From IMG/VR virus record IMGVR_UViG_3300030333_003079, positions 1 to 21,778 of that record: 21,778 bases of DNA. One strand, given 5' to 3'. Positions within the stretch are counted from its first letter, which is position 1, and the number at the start of each line of letters is the position of its first letter. The stretch is from a virus. A program made the translations under genes and the position numbers. Shown here in pieces: positions 6,913 through 15,199 of this stretch. Below the pieces are notes generated by a model. That model saw nothing but the letters and a program-made list of their open reading frames with translations. It made no database searches and was not told the origin of the DNA.

Positions 6913-7169
6913 GGACCCCACTTTTTGAGGGGACAAGTCGATGAGGAAAGAGTGGTCTTTACGCGCATCTGGCACCCACATTCTGTGCAGCGATTGCTCG
7001 CTTCAATCCAGTGTGGGCAGGCCCTGCAAATGCTATTCCGCTCTTCCCTAACTTCAGTTGGTACAAATCTGCGCATACCGATGTCTCTGGCCGCTTTTGC
7101 AAGGTCAATTCCTGTCTGAGGACGTATGGGAACGCCTCGGATTCTGGGGGCTCTAGGTAACTTTCGCAT
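6888..7169 (-). CDS. Small multi-Cys zinc-binding protein of phage type
   Basis: A 93-residue protein on the minus strand from the ATG at 7169; the frame stays open to another ATG at 7232, which would add 21 residues and overlap the start of the plus-strand gene. The C-terminal half has C48-x2-C51-P, C61-x2-C64-G-C66 and C79-P, followed by KKW. From memory, this order of CxxCP, CxxCGC and CP..KW occurs in a widespread family of small phage proteins of unknown function. The N-terminal half is basic (RKLPRAPRIRG) and Pro-rich. It is the only minus-strand gene between 1779 and the end of the window, sitting exactly between the membrane/GTPase operon and the packaging genes. Neither start has a clear SD; a leaderless transcript is possible. 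Confidence 0.68.
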   Translation of the reverse strand: MRKLPRAPRIRGVPIRPQTGIDLAKAARDIGMRRFVPTEVREERNSICRACPHWIEASNRCTECGCQMRVKTTLSSSTCPLKKWGPHIDVIRE

Positions 7170-7230
7170 CACTACGTGATGAATGCCGTTCCACCATAAG
7201 GTTAATCCTTCGACCAATAGTGCCGAATGC

Positions 7231-7932
7231 ATGGTCGGGGGTCGTCAGACTAAACGGTCTTGCTCATTTTGCCAAGATGAGAACCGTGACGAACTGGAAA
7301 GACAAATCACCGCAGGTGAAGTTACGGCCCGAGAATTAGACCGTGAAAAAGGCTGGAGAGACAACACCACTCAGCGCCATATCAGCAATCATATGGGAGA
7401 GTACATCAAGGCTGCAAACCCCTCTTGCCCAGTGTGTTCATGTGATGAGCGAAGTGAACTAGAAATGCAATACTTTGAGGACGGAAGGTCCTGTGAAGAT
7501 ATTTCAAATGAGTTGGGTTGCTCAGAAGATGCAGTGTATCGCCACATGAAAGACCACTTCCAACCCATTGTCAAGAAATCAGCAACGGCTTTGGTTGCAG
7601 TCAAGGTGGGGCATGAGATTGATTTGCTCCGTGAAAACGTGCAGGGTCTGAATGGGAAGTTAACTCAATTGATGGATGAGGTCAGCATTCACGATGATGG
7701 TGCCGTTAGCGATTTAGTGCGTTTGCACAAGGAAGTTCGTGAAACTCTCAAAGACCTCGTGGCTTATCAGTCAAAGTGGGCTGAGCCTGAAGAGAAAATG
7801 GTGGCCAACACAATCAATATCCTCAAAGTGGAGATGGCAAAGGAATCTCCAGAGACATGGAAGCGAGTTAAGAGTGCGCTTCTCAACCAAGAAGATGGTG
7901 AGTTTGACCTTACAGAGGTCATAGGTGATTGA
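7231..7932 (+). CDS. Tandem zinc-finger/HTH protein, candidate small terminase subunit
   Basis: A 233-residue protein from ATG 7231; an in-frame ATG at 7183 would add 16 residues but lacks an SD and would run into the divergent gene. It holds two copies of a module. Copy one has C11-x2-C14 and H50-x3-H54; copy two has C66-x2-C69 and H105-x3-H109. All four ligands repeat at exactly 55 residues, and R19/R74, E21-L-E/E76-L-E, Q25/Q80 and R49/R104 are also shared. The segment between Cys and His pairs reads as a helix-turn-helix (GRSCEDISNELGCSEDAVYR in copy two). Residues 125-233 are helical with coiled-coil character, suitable for oligomerisation. DNA recognition by a small terminase fits the family features and the position upstream of terL, although three other genes lie in between. 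A virus regulator is the alternative. Confidence 0.72.
   Translation: MVGGRQTKRSCSFCQDENRDELERQITAGEVTARELDREKGWRDNTTQRHISNHMGEYIKAANPSCPVCSCDERSELEMQYFEDGRSCEDISNELGCSEDAVYRHMKDHFQPIVKKSATALVAVKVGHEIDLLRENVQGLNGKLTQLMDEVSIHDDGAVSDLVRLHKEVRETLKDLVAYQSKWAEPEEKMVANTINILKVEMAKESPETWKRVKSALLNQEDGEFDLTEVIGD
7923..7929 (+). promoter_or_regulatory. SD that decides the start of the 7934 gene
   Basis: AGGTGAT lies four bases before ATG 7934, directly against the TGA stop at 7930-7932. This favours ATG 7934 over the in-frame GTG at 7925, which lies inside the SD itself. Confidence 0.55.
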
Positions 7933-7933
7933 T

Positions 7934-9115
7934 ATGCCAAGTGGAATGGGAGGTATGGCAACGGGTAGTGATACCCGAATGTACAACCCCCGCTCGGAAT
8001 CTTCACGAATGTACTCTGCTGACGAAAGTCGCGGTGATTACAGGCACGGTTATGGTGACCCAGAAGACATGGAGCGCCAGCGTGACAAACAACAAGCGCA
8101 GGAAGAAGCGGACAAAACCAAAGACCTGCCACATATCAAAGTCGAAGTTGAGCATCAGGGCCCGGATTTACAAAACCCCCTTTCCCCCTTGCCGGGCGCT
8201 GAGAACGAAGAGCCCTTGATGAATGAGGACGAGAATGCAGTGGGCGCAGAAGTCTCTCAATTAACAGGGATGCCCGGCTCTATGGGTGCTCAACTTGACC
8301 AAGCAGTCGGGGCCAGAACGGGCACTGGTTCCGCAATGGGTGGCTATCGCCCTCTGTTGGCTACAGGTGAGCCGATGGATGGTGCTTGGTCCACACTACT
8401 CAAAAGAGTCAAGCCTTGGAGCGCACCTCAGTTTGACCAGACTCCGGTTGTTCGGCATCCAGAGCGTGCATCTTTGACGATGAGCCAAATCAAACCACGT
8501 AACCTTTCAACATACGGAGGCAAAGGTGGGCTTGACGAAGCCAAGAGTCCGTTGAAGCGAACTCACCAAGGTAGAGGTCAGGCTCACGCGGCTCACGAAT
8601 TCGTTGCGCCTTACCACCAGTACCTGAGTACACAAGCCCATCGCCGCCAAATGGGTGGAATTGGTCTACCCGGTCATGGTGCAAAAGAAGTTGGTCGTGG
8701 GAGTCCGAAGATTACAATCCACCGATTGGCAGGTGAAAGCAAAGGACCGGGCACCATACCCAAAAAGCCCAAAGAAATGTCTGTAAGTCCAGTTCCTAAG
8801 GTCCCAATGGCCATCAAGGCTGAACTAGAGCACATCCAAGATTTACTACTCAAGGCCAAGAGCCCAGCCGATTACCTCCACTTCTCACAGTTGCGCTCAA
8901 TGCTGCGACGTGTGAAGGAACTGATGGAGCGAAAGGAGAGTCGTCTGAAGGCCACAGCCAATATGCAGGGTGGACCCGGTGAGACTGGGCATCGTGATGG
9001 TGGTACAACGACCAACCACGGTGGCACTGAGACATTGAATCCAGAAGATGACACCAAGAACTGGGGCGCTTCATCAGCCCATCTGGTCGCACGTGGTAGC
9101 GGGAGGAGTGCCTGA
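7934..9115 (+). CDS. Largely disordered protein sharing a TGEPMD motif with the minus-strand gene
   Basis: A 393-residue protein. Residues 1-130 are Gly/Met/Ser/Glu-rich and disordered with a charged stretch at 42-66. Residues 144-158 (TGEPMDGAWSTLLKR) match residues 124-137 of the minus-strand protein at 1-1778. Residues 160-290 are Pro/His/Lys-rich with little secondary structure. Residues 291-340 form two charged helices (a likely coiled coil), and the last 50 residues are Gly/Thr/His-rich. No family is recognised. It lies between the candidate small terminase and a large His/Pro-rich protein, with stop-start overlap (TGATG) at the 3' junction. A scaffold or virion-internal linker role would fit a disordered, late-gene product, but that is inference. 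Confidence 0.75.
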   Translation: MPSGMGGMATGSDTRMYNPRSESSRMYSADESRGDYRHGYGDPEDMERQRDKQQAQEEADKTKDLPHIKVEVEHQGPDLQNPLSPLPGAENEEPLMNEDENAVGAEVSQLTGMPGSMGAQLDQAVGARTGTGSAMGGYRPLLATGEPMDGAWSTLLKRVKPWSAPQFDQTPVVRHPERASLTMSQIKPRNLSTYGGKGGLDEAKSPLKRTHQGRGQAHAAHEFVAPYHQYLSTQAHRRQMGGIGLPGHGAKEVGRGSPKITIHRLAGESKGPGTIPKKPKEMSVSPVPKVPMAIKAELEHIQDLLLKAKSPADYLHFSQLRSMLRRVKELMERKESRLKATANMQGGPGETGHRDGGTTTNHGGTETLNPEDDTKNWGASSAHLVARGSGRSA

Positions 9116-11277
9116 TGCCGGTCCTTGTTCGTAAGTCATGGCCACAAAGCGCATCCGTTCTGTCTATTCTGATGAGTGGTGGATTGATTCGGAAGTCTGA
9201 GGGACTTTGGCACGAAGGCGAAGGAATGCACCATGGCTTTGGGCCTGAAGAATTGTTTGATGGGATAGATGACCACCCATACGATGACACAGACGCACCC
9301 GGCCTAAAGCCTCACCATACTCCTTATGGTTACAACCCAAAGACTGGTGAACTCCAATTCAATGAAGATGGTACACCGGCTGGTTACCACGCCATTGATG
9401 CTGTTGCAAATCATTTACGAGAGCAGATAGAAGAAGCAGGCCTTGATACAGAGGCTATTAGTCCACGGGCTCTCATACAGTTGGCCATTGACATGCACAA
9501 TTTAGAACATCAGATGCCTGATGGTTCACCCGGTCCACATACACTTCCCGGCTTTGATAGTGTATTGTGGCGCCGAATTTTTGGTGGCCCGTATCAAAAG
9601 GGGCTATCTGCTAAAGAAATGCAAAGTCGAGGTCATGACCCTGATGACACAGGTATTGCTCCAAAGCCATTGCAAACCATGAATCTAAACATGGGCAATG
9701 TAAACCGTCGTGGTGCTGCAACTGGGCGATGGTTTGATAGTGGTTATGTGCCATTTTATCAGGCTCTCAGGGCGGTTGTGAATGATACAAACGAGAGATT
9801 AGGCAGAAGGGGTATGCCACAGATTGATACCAGCAGTATGGAGTATTTGACAAAGCCTCATGTCAATCCTAGTAAAATGAGCAACAATAAAGTTCGTCAC
9901 CTTAGGGGTGGAGAAGGCCGACATCTATTGGACACAGGTCGAACTTATGGTGAAGCCCTTGACGACCCGAATGCAAACGTCAGTTCTTGGTCTATCGCAG
10001 CATCAACACTCACAGACAGAGGCGGATTTCCTGAAGCATTTATTTCAGCACCTAGAAATCCTGATGGGACTGTCAAAACCACAGGTCGCCGTGGTCGAAA
10101 AGGAAAAGTTGACGAAGAAACAGGCGAACAGACTGGGGGTATGAGGGGACACGCAGTCACTGCGTTTAGGGATGCGGGCCTTGAGTTGACACCGGATGAA
10201 TTAGACCACTTTCTTGCCATGCCATTGGCAAAGGTTCTGTTTGGGCAACCCCGCGAAGGAGTTCCCAAAAAAATTCTAGATAACTTGGCAGCAGAGCACG
10301 GTATAGACATGCAATCGCCTGAATTTATCAGGCATCTTTCAAGTATGTCTCCTCAAAAACTACCCAAAGAATTGCACCAAAGCAGAGGTTCTCACCACTA
10401 TGCGCACAAACTTGCAGCGTTGAGTCGATTAGTTGGCGATAAATTTGACCAAAGTAACTACATGCCTAGTGACTCATCAGGCATTTTACATGAATCAAAC
10501 ATCGAAGACCATGAGTTGGCAGCCAAGATTTTGTCACACATGGTAGGGCACTATGAGATAGAGCCCCACGACTTTGGTGCTGAGTTGCAACCCAGCGCAG
10601 GTCACCCAATGGATGGCTCACACCATGCCTTCCCTGAACATTATCAGGATTACGTAGCATTAGACAGTAGTCAAATGCACCCCAATACTCATTTGCATGG
10701 GGATAGTTACAGTCGGGAAGAACTACCAGAACAAGAACCTCAAGCCCAACCTCTCCAGATGCGGCCAGCCCCTATGGCAGAAGCGCCAGTACCCCCTCGT
10801 AATCCGACACCACAAGAATTGGGTCGCTTGGCCACAATGGGTCAATTGAGGCCGGGCTCTGAGTTTGTAGGTCGTAGGACACCAGATACTGGGCAAATGA
10901 TTACACCTGCTACCGCACAGAGAGCACAAGCACTGTCACAGCCGGGACAAACAATGTTTGACCCATACAGTGGTGCTTGGCTTCGTAGCCGCGACGATGT
11001 GTTAGGTGCAATGGACACCGTCCTCAAGGCCATGGAAGATTTGCAATTGGAAACAGCAATGCAGGATGCGACAGTGATGAAGCATGTTCCTACCCGATTG
11101 GATACAGGTTCTACAACTGAGGTTGGTATGTTTGCCAAATCTCTAGGCTTGACAGGTCACGATGTGCGAGCGATTCATTCTGCACAGGGCGACTGGTCAA
11201 AAGTTGCCAAGCAGTGGAGCGTCAATGAAAAGACGGTTCGGGTTATCAAGGCTGCAATGAGGGGGTCACTTTCATGA
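9115..11277 (+). CDS. Large His/Pro-rich protein with C-terminal HTH-like end
   Basis: A 720-residue protein from ATG 9115, which shares one base with the upstream TGA; SD GGGAGGAG lies about ten bases before it. I do not recognise the family. The body is soluble, rich in His, Pro, Gly and Asp, with no membrane segment. Residues 90-150 have regular helical patterns around an IQLAIDMHNLEH segment. A basic linker (TTGRRGRKGKV) occurs near residue 325. The region around 530-640 is Pro/Gln-rich and likely disordered. The last 45 residues (GLTGHDVRAIHSAQGDW then KVAKQWSVNEKTVRVIKAAM) resemble a helix-turn-helix, suggesting DNA contact or a docking domain. Composition resembles the proteins at 1-1778 and 18162-end. 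It overlaps the next gene by four bases (ATGA), so it belongs to the late operon. Confidence 0.78.
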   Translation: MPVLVRKSWPQSASVLSILMSGGLIRKSEGLWHEGEGMHHGFGPEELFDGIDDHPYDDTDAPGLKPHHTPYGYNPKTGELQFNEDGTPAGYHAIDAVANHLREQIEEAGLDTEAISPRALIQLAIDMHNLEHQMPDGSPGPHTLPGFDSVLWRRIFGGPYQKGLSAKEMQSRGHDPDDTGIAPKPLQTMNLNMGNVNRRGAATGRWFDSGYVPFYQALRAVVNDTNERLGRRGMPQIDTSSMEYLTKPHVNPSKMSNNKVRHLRGGEGRHLLDTGRTYGEALDDPNANVSSWSIAASTLTDRGGFPEAFISAPRNPDGTVKTTGRRGRKGKVDEETGEQTGGMRGHAVTAFRDAGLELTPDELDHFLAMPLAKVLFGQPREGVPKKILDNLAAEHGIDMQSPEFIRHLSSMSPQKLPKELHQSRGSHHYAHKLAALSRLVGDKFDQSNYMPSDSSGILHESNIEDHELAAKILSHMVGHYEIEPHDFGAELQPSAGHPMDGSHHAFPEHYQDYVALDSSQMHPNTHLHGDSYSREELPEQEPQAQPLQMRPAPMAEAPVPPRNPTPQELGRLATMGQLRPGSEFVGRRTPDTGQMITPATAQRAQALSQPGQTMFDPYSGAWLRSRDDVLGAMDTVLKAMEDLQLETAMQDATVMKHVPTRLDTGSTTEVGMFAKSLGLTGHDVRAIHSAQGDWSKVAKQWSVNEKTVRVIKAAMRGSLS

Positions 11278-12362
11278 AGCCGGTTGCTGTTCTCAAGTCC
11301 CGCCCTGTTGCGGTAAGAAAGCAGTCTGGTCCTCAACTTCAGTATGACATGCAAGGGCGACCTTCATTCGTATTTGGTGCAGGTGGCGGCGGTCGCGGTG
11401 GCGGCGGTCGTTCAAAGCGTGAGCGCTTACTTGGAGCCGCTGGTGGTCTCGTAGGCGTTCTTGGTGGGGCATTGACCCCAACTCGTAGCCTAGGTGGTTT
11501 GCTTGGTGGGATGTATGCTGGAGGTGCACAGGGTAGTGCAGTGGCCGGTGGGTTGGGAAGAAGACTCACAGGTCGTAGGCGTCAGGCCGAGTTAGATGCG
11601 AGAGCAGAACTTAGAGATGCAGAGGCAAAGCGACGTGGTCAAGAACGTGTTCAACTTCGGGAAGACTATCGAGGGGCTAAAGGTCCAAGTCGATTCAAAA
11701 CATTTCGTGAAACAGGTCAGTTCAAAACAGGAAAACACCGGGATGCCGAGATGCGCGAATTCTTGGAAGGTAAGAGGGACCGAATGGAAGGTGAAACAGA
11801 TGCATCGTATGCGCAGGCAGGCCCTCGTGGTGGCCTAAGATATGACACACGAGAGCGACAACTACAGATGGCACAGTATGAAAAGGACAATGCTGCATAC
11901 GAAGCCGCGCAACGTAAACACATACTGAGGGAAGCGGCTAAACTTGGCGTAACACCTGATTTAACCAGCATACAAAGTCTACCTATACCACCGAGAACTG
12001 TAGGGCCGATGGATGATGTGAATCAACAAAACTTAGCACGGTTTGCAGCAATAGCAGGTGCCGAAGATGCTGTGACAACACCAGCCGAGCCCGGAACCGG
12101 AGATGCAATGGTGGCTAACGGCGGTGCGGCATTTGGGCATCCTCAACCTGAGGGAAATATAGAGGGGAATTTATTGGCGACTGAACAAGTGGCATCTGAA
12201 CATGGTGATGCCAATAGGACACCAACACTTAGAGACTTTACATCACCTAACGCTCCTGAGTCACCTCCACCGTTGACCCCTGAACAACGACAAAATGTGG
12301 CAGCACAGGCAAAGCCAGTGAGTCTAGAGGATTTCATGAGTGGCGGCACCATTGACGGGTGA
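11274..12362 (+). CDS. Glycine-zipper protein with charged helical middle
   Basis: A 362-residue protein whose ATG overlaps the previous stop as ATGA. Residues 35-46 are a Gly/Arg repeat (two GGGGR units). Residues about 52-93 alternate Gly with Leu/Val/Ala (for example LLGAAGGLVGVLGGAL), the pattern of a glycine zipper able to form a membrane hairpin, bordered by basic clusters (RSKRER before, RRLTGRRRQ after). Residues 100-230 are highly charged and helical (Arg/Glu/Gln). Residues 240-362 are Pro/Glu/Ala-rich and disordered. No family is recognised. A comparable hydrophobic Gly/Ala pattern occurs in the protein at 1861. A virion protein that inserts into the host membrane during DNA delivery is a reasonable idea but only inferred. 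It lies immediately upstream of terL. Confidence 0.78.
   Translation: MKPVAVLKSRPVAVRKQSGPQLQYDMQGRPSFVFGAGGGGRGGGGRSKRERLLGAAGGLVGVLGGALTPTRSLGGLLGGMYAGGAQGSAVAGGLGRRLTGRRRQAELDARAELRDAEAKRRGQERVQLREDYRGAKGPSRFKTFRETGQFKTGKHRDAEMREFLEGKRDRMEGETDASYAQAGPRGGLRYDTRERQLQMAQYEKDNAAYEAAQRKHILREAAKLGVTPDLTSIQSLPIPPRTVGPMDDVNQQNLARFAAIAGAEDAVTTPAEPGTGDAMVANGGAAFGHPQPEGNIEGNLLATEQVASEHGDANRTPTLRDFTSPNAPESPPPLTPEQRQNVAAQAKPVSLEDFMSGGTIDG
11382..11410 (+). repeat. Two tandem copies of a 15-base G-rich unit
   Basis: GGTGGCGGCGGTCG occurs at 11382-11395 and again at 11397-11410, with C between. It encodes the GGGGRGGGGR stretch of the glycine-zipper protein and is locally much richer in G+C than its surroundings. 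It is a site prone to copy-number change. Confidence 0.8.
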
Positions 12363-12363
12363 T
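12357..12363 (+). promoter_or_regulatory. SD overlapping the stop upstream of terL
   Basis: GGGTGAT includes the TGA stop (12360-12362) of the glycine-zipper gene and lies three bases before ATG 12367, linking terL translation to its upstream neighbour. Confidence 0.5.
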
Positions 12364-12366
12364 TGA

Positions 12367-13869
12367 ATGGCCGAGGAGAACATCAATCAACTCATCGTCG
12401 ATATGGACCGTGAGATGAGTAAGAAGTCATTCAAGTACTTCTTCGTCGATATGCTTGGCTTTGATTTCTCAACCCATCACGAAGCATGGGAGAAAGGGCT
12501 ACATGAAAACCGATACTACTGCGTGAAAGCGTCACGTGACCACGGTAAGTCTGTGTTCTTCATGAGTTATGCACTGTGGATTGCAGCGTTTAATCCCGGC
12601 ACCAGCATCATGGTCTTCAGTCACAGCCTTGAGCAAACGCTTGAGCACATGCGATTCATCCGTATGCAAATTGAAGAGACTCCTGTTCTACAACACCTCA
12701 AGCCTGAGGGCGGTCGTCCGTGGAACAAGTCCTACTTCGACTTCACCAATGGCAGTCGTTTGATGGCCAAGTCGGTTGGCGGTGCTACTCGTGGATTCCA
12801 CCCTGACGTTGTGGTCTGTGACGACATTTTGTGGGGGACTTCAGCCTCAGAGTTGCAGCGTGCAGCCGATTGGTTCTATGCGGTTCTCCTTCCTGTTCTT
12901 CACCACTCATCACGCTTGATGATGGTCGGTACGCCATTCAGTTACAACGATTTGTATGCTGAGTTGGAGACCAAAGATACGTTCCAAGTTGAGACTTATC
13001 CTGCAATTCTTGCCAATGGTGAACCATTGTGGCCCAATCGTTGGCCACTTGATGCTCTCAAAACACGTGAGGCGTCTATGCCCGCGATTCAGTTTGCACG
13101 TGAGTACCTTTGCGAGCCTATCCACGACCTATCGAGTATGTTCCCCAATGACATTCTGGAACAGGCACGGGATGACACGCTTATTCTGCTGGACAAGGCA
13201 GAGATGGAGTACGACGAGGATGGAGAGACTGCTGGAATCTTTGGGCAGCATTTCGTTGGTTGGGACCCTGCAATCGCATCGGACAAAAAGGCCGACTATA
13301 CCGCCATGCTGACGTTGCGTATCCTACCTGATAGCGAGGAGAAGCAGATTGTCAATGCTTTGAATCAAAAGAATCTCAACAGCACTGCACAAAAGCGACA
13401 GATTATCCTCCTCAACAACCGATTCAAGCCTGAGATTATCGAACTTGAAGGCAACAACTTTCAGCGAATGTTCCAAACCGAGTTGGAAGACATGCGGGAC
13501 GACATTCCCGTGCGTACAGTTATGACGACTAAGCAGCGTAAGGAGAGCATGTTTATGTCACTCTTGATGGCATTTGAGCAAGGCAAGATACGCACACCTT
13601 GGGGTAATGAAGCCAGCAGAGAGTTTACGCGAACACTGGAGACCCAACTCAATCGCTTTGGCATGACCAAGCAGGGTAAGTTGGAGTCGGTCGGTGTGCA
13701 CGATGACTTGGCCATGGCACTTGCTTTGGCGAATTGGGCTACAAAGGAATTCCGTGGCAACATTGTCATGCTTGATGACGATGATATGCCGGGCTTTGAT
13801 GACTGGTTTAAGGGAGGAGAAGCACCATCTAAAGGTGGCACAAGACCAAGTGAGTGGTTTATTGCGTGA
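12367..13869 (+). CDS. terL: Terminase large subunit (packaging ATPase-nuclease)
   Basis: A 500-residue protein of normal length for TerL. The ATPase domain has Walker A ASRDHGKS (55-62), Walker B VVVCDD (148-153) with the acidic pair, and a coupling motif LMMVGTP (184-190). The RNase H-like nuclease domain shows GWDPA with D300, a second acidic residue D310, E361 in an ELEGN segment, and D446/D447 in HDDLA. These are the expected metal-binding acids in the expected order. TerL cuts concatemeric viral DNA and drives it through the portal into the prohead. The ATG lies three bases after GGGTGAT. The next gene starts 38 bases after the stop, and the portal gene follows one gene later, as usual in tailed viruses. 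No intein or frameshift is seen. This is the most secure call in the window. Confidence 0.97.
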   Translation: MAEENINQLIVDMDREMSKKSFKYFFVDMLGFDFSTHHEAWEKGLHENRYYCVKASRDHGKSVFFMSYALWIAAFNPGTSIMVFSHSLEQTLEHMRFIRMQIEETPVLQHLKPEGGRPWNKSYFDFTNGSRLMAKSVGGATRGFHPDVVVCDDILWGTSASELQRAADWFYAVLLPVLHHSSRLMMVGTPFSYNDLYAELETKDTFQVETYPAILANGEPLWPNRWPLDALKTREASMPAIQFAREYLCEPIHDLSSMFPNDILEQARDDTLILLDKAEMEYDEDGETAGIFGQHFVGWDPAIASDKKADYTAMLTLRILPDSEEKQIVNALNQKNLNSTAQKRQIILLNNRFKPEIIELEGNNFQRMFQTELEDMRDDIPVRTVMTTKQRKESMFMSLLMAFEQGKIRTPWGNEASREFTRTLETQLNRFGMTKQGKLESVGVHDDLAMALALANWATKEFRGNIVMLDDDDMPGFDDWFKGGEAPSKGGTRPSEWFIA

Positions 13870-13906
13870 AAGATAGTGCTATAAACGGGGAAGAGGAGGC
13901 GTAAGT

Positions 13907-15199
13907 ATGTGGGATTCGTTGGTCGTCAATTATGGCGAAACACTTCCTGAAATTTTGTCCAATCACCCACAGATAGATGTCGATATGGCTTCTAGTATAA
14001 TCAAGTCTACATTGGATGAGCCTATTCAGAAGACTGCGCCTTCAATTACGCTTCAGTTCCCACCTACAGGTGAGGGTTGGATTAAGGCTTACACAGGCAT
14101 GAATGCAACGCAGTTGGTCAAGCAACTGAAGAAGCAGCGCCGACACAACAAAGATGTCAAAGATGACATTGACCATTTGGTCAAACTCATTCGTACAATC
14201 AAGAGTGAAGAGGTCGAGGCTACGCTCAATGGTATAGGCTGGGCTACAGACCGGCACGATACACTTCGCTCGCTTGGTTTGTCTGACCGTGACCTCAAAT
14301 CACTACGGTTGTTCCACAATTCACGTAGTTCTTCACTTCTGCGAGCATGTGAAATGTGGGAGACTTCTGATATGGCACTCAAGGCACTTGATGAGTATCA
14401 GGATGTTTGGGGTGAAGCCGAGCAAAAGGCGTGGGTAAACGCAATGGAGACTCGCAAAGCCGCACGCTCTGTTTGGAGAAAGTCTCTACATCAGATTGAC
14501 AGCCTTACCAAGGACCAAAAGTCTTGGTTGGAGTTGGCAAAGGCAGAACTGGATGACAAAGGCCCCATGACTTCTCGCTCAATTACTGAAAACATGATGG
14601 GTTCAGCACCCTCAGGTGTAATCCGTAGTCTGACTCCGGCAAAGATGAGTAAGTTACTCAAAATGTATGGCGAGGAAATGGACATTATCAAAGGTACACG
14701 AAAGGGAGAATATGTTCTGCTAAAGTCCGATGGCCTTGTACTGAAGAACTCTGACGTATGGGGCTATGCGGCTGGGTTCCTTGATGCTGATGGTTCAATT
14801 TACATCACCGACCGTGATGAGCCACGTGCCTCTTTCATTGCCACGGGCAACAGAGGACGTGTGCATTGCGAGCAATTACACAAGGTATTGGACTGTGGCA
14901 TTCTTCAGTTGGACCAAAAGGTGTACAAAGACGGCCAGCGTTCACAACACCGGGTATCATTTTATTCTAAGGAGGATTTGAGAAAACTCCTCACAGGTTT
15001 GGGTCCACACCTTCGGATGAAAGAAACACAGGCAAAGGCTGTGTTGGCTTTCATTGACGAAAAGGATTCGACGAGAAAAGGACAATTGCGTAAATTGGTA
15101 CAGTATCTCAACTGGGAGGGAACACAGAAAGGTGAGGACTGCCTCCGCCAGTGGGGAGTAGACCAAGATACGGTCATGAGTTGGGCAGGTGGTCTATGA
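13907..15199 (+). CDS. wHTH-LAGLIDADG fusion protein between terL and portal
   Basis: A 430-residue protein from ATG 13907 with a strong SD (GAGGAGG). Residues 1-200 are mostly helical and unrecognised. Residues about 205-275 look like a winged helix-turn-helix (helices around 222-253, then a beta-wing ending at YVLLKSDG). Residues 284-385 match a single LAGLIDADG domain: the motif is GYAAGFLDADGSIYI (286-300) with the catalytic-type acidic residue D295, followed by basic beta strands and the typical PHLRMKETQAKAVLAFI (367-383) ending. It has one motif, so it would act as a dimer or be non-catalytic. It is not inside a recognisable intein or intron: it is an ordinary gene with its own SD, and its stop overlaps the portal start. 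Either a homing endonuclease captured into a virion gene, or a packaging-associated nuclease in the place of HNH proteins elsewhere. Confidence 0.82.
   Translation: MWDSLVVNYGETLPEILSNHPQIDVDMASSIIKSTLDEPIQKTAPSITLQFPPTGEGWIKAYTGMNATQLVKQLKKQRRHNKDVKDDIDHLVKLIRTIKSEEVEATLNGIGWATDRHDTLRSLGLSDRDLKSLRLFHNSRSSSLLRACEMWETSDMALKALDEYQDVWGEAEQKAWVNAMETRKAARSVWRKSLHQIDSLTKDQKSWLELAKAELDDKGPMTSRSITENMMGSAPSGVIRSLTPAKMSKLLKMYGEEMDIIKGTRKGEYVLLKSDGLVLKNSDVWGYAAGFLDADGSIYITDRDEPRASFIATGNRGRVHCEQLHKVLDCGILQLDQKVYKDGQRSQHRVSFYSKEDLRKLLTGLGPHLRMKETQAKAVLAFIDEKDSTRKGQLRKLVQYLNWEGTQKGEDCLRQWGVDQDTVMSWAGGL

Noticed and set aside
6903-6932. CCCC...GGGG hairpin with a T run as terminator for the GTPase operon
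   Set aside because: Only four pairs with the T run in the loop rather than after the stem; too weak to call.
15151-15195. Upstream start for portal at 15151
   Set aside because: It would overlap the previous gene by 49 bases without an SD; the ATG pair at 15196/15199 has AGGTGG just upstream.
13907-15199. LAGLIDADG domain as an intein or intron-encoded enzyme splitting TerL or portal
   Set aside because: TerL and portal are each complete, the gene has its own SD and stop, and no splice-junction residues or intron structure are seen.
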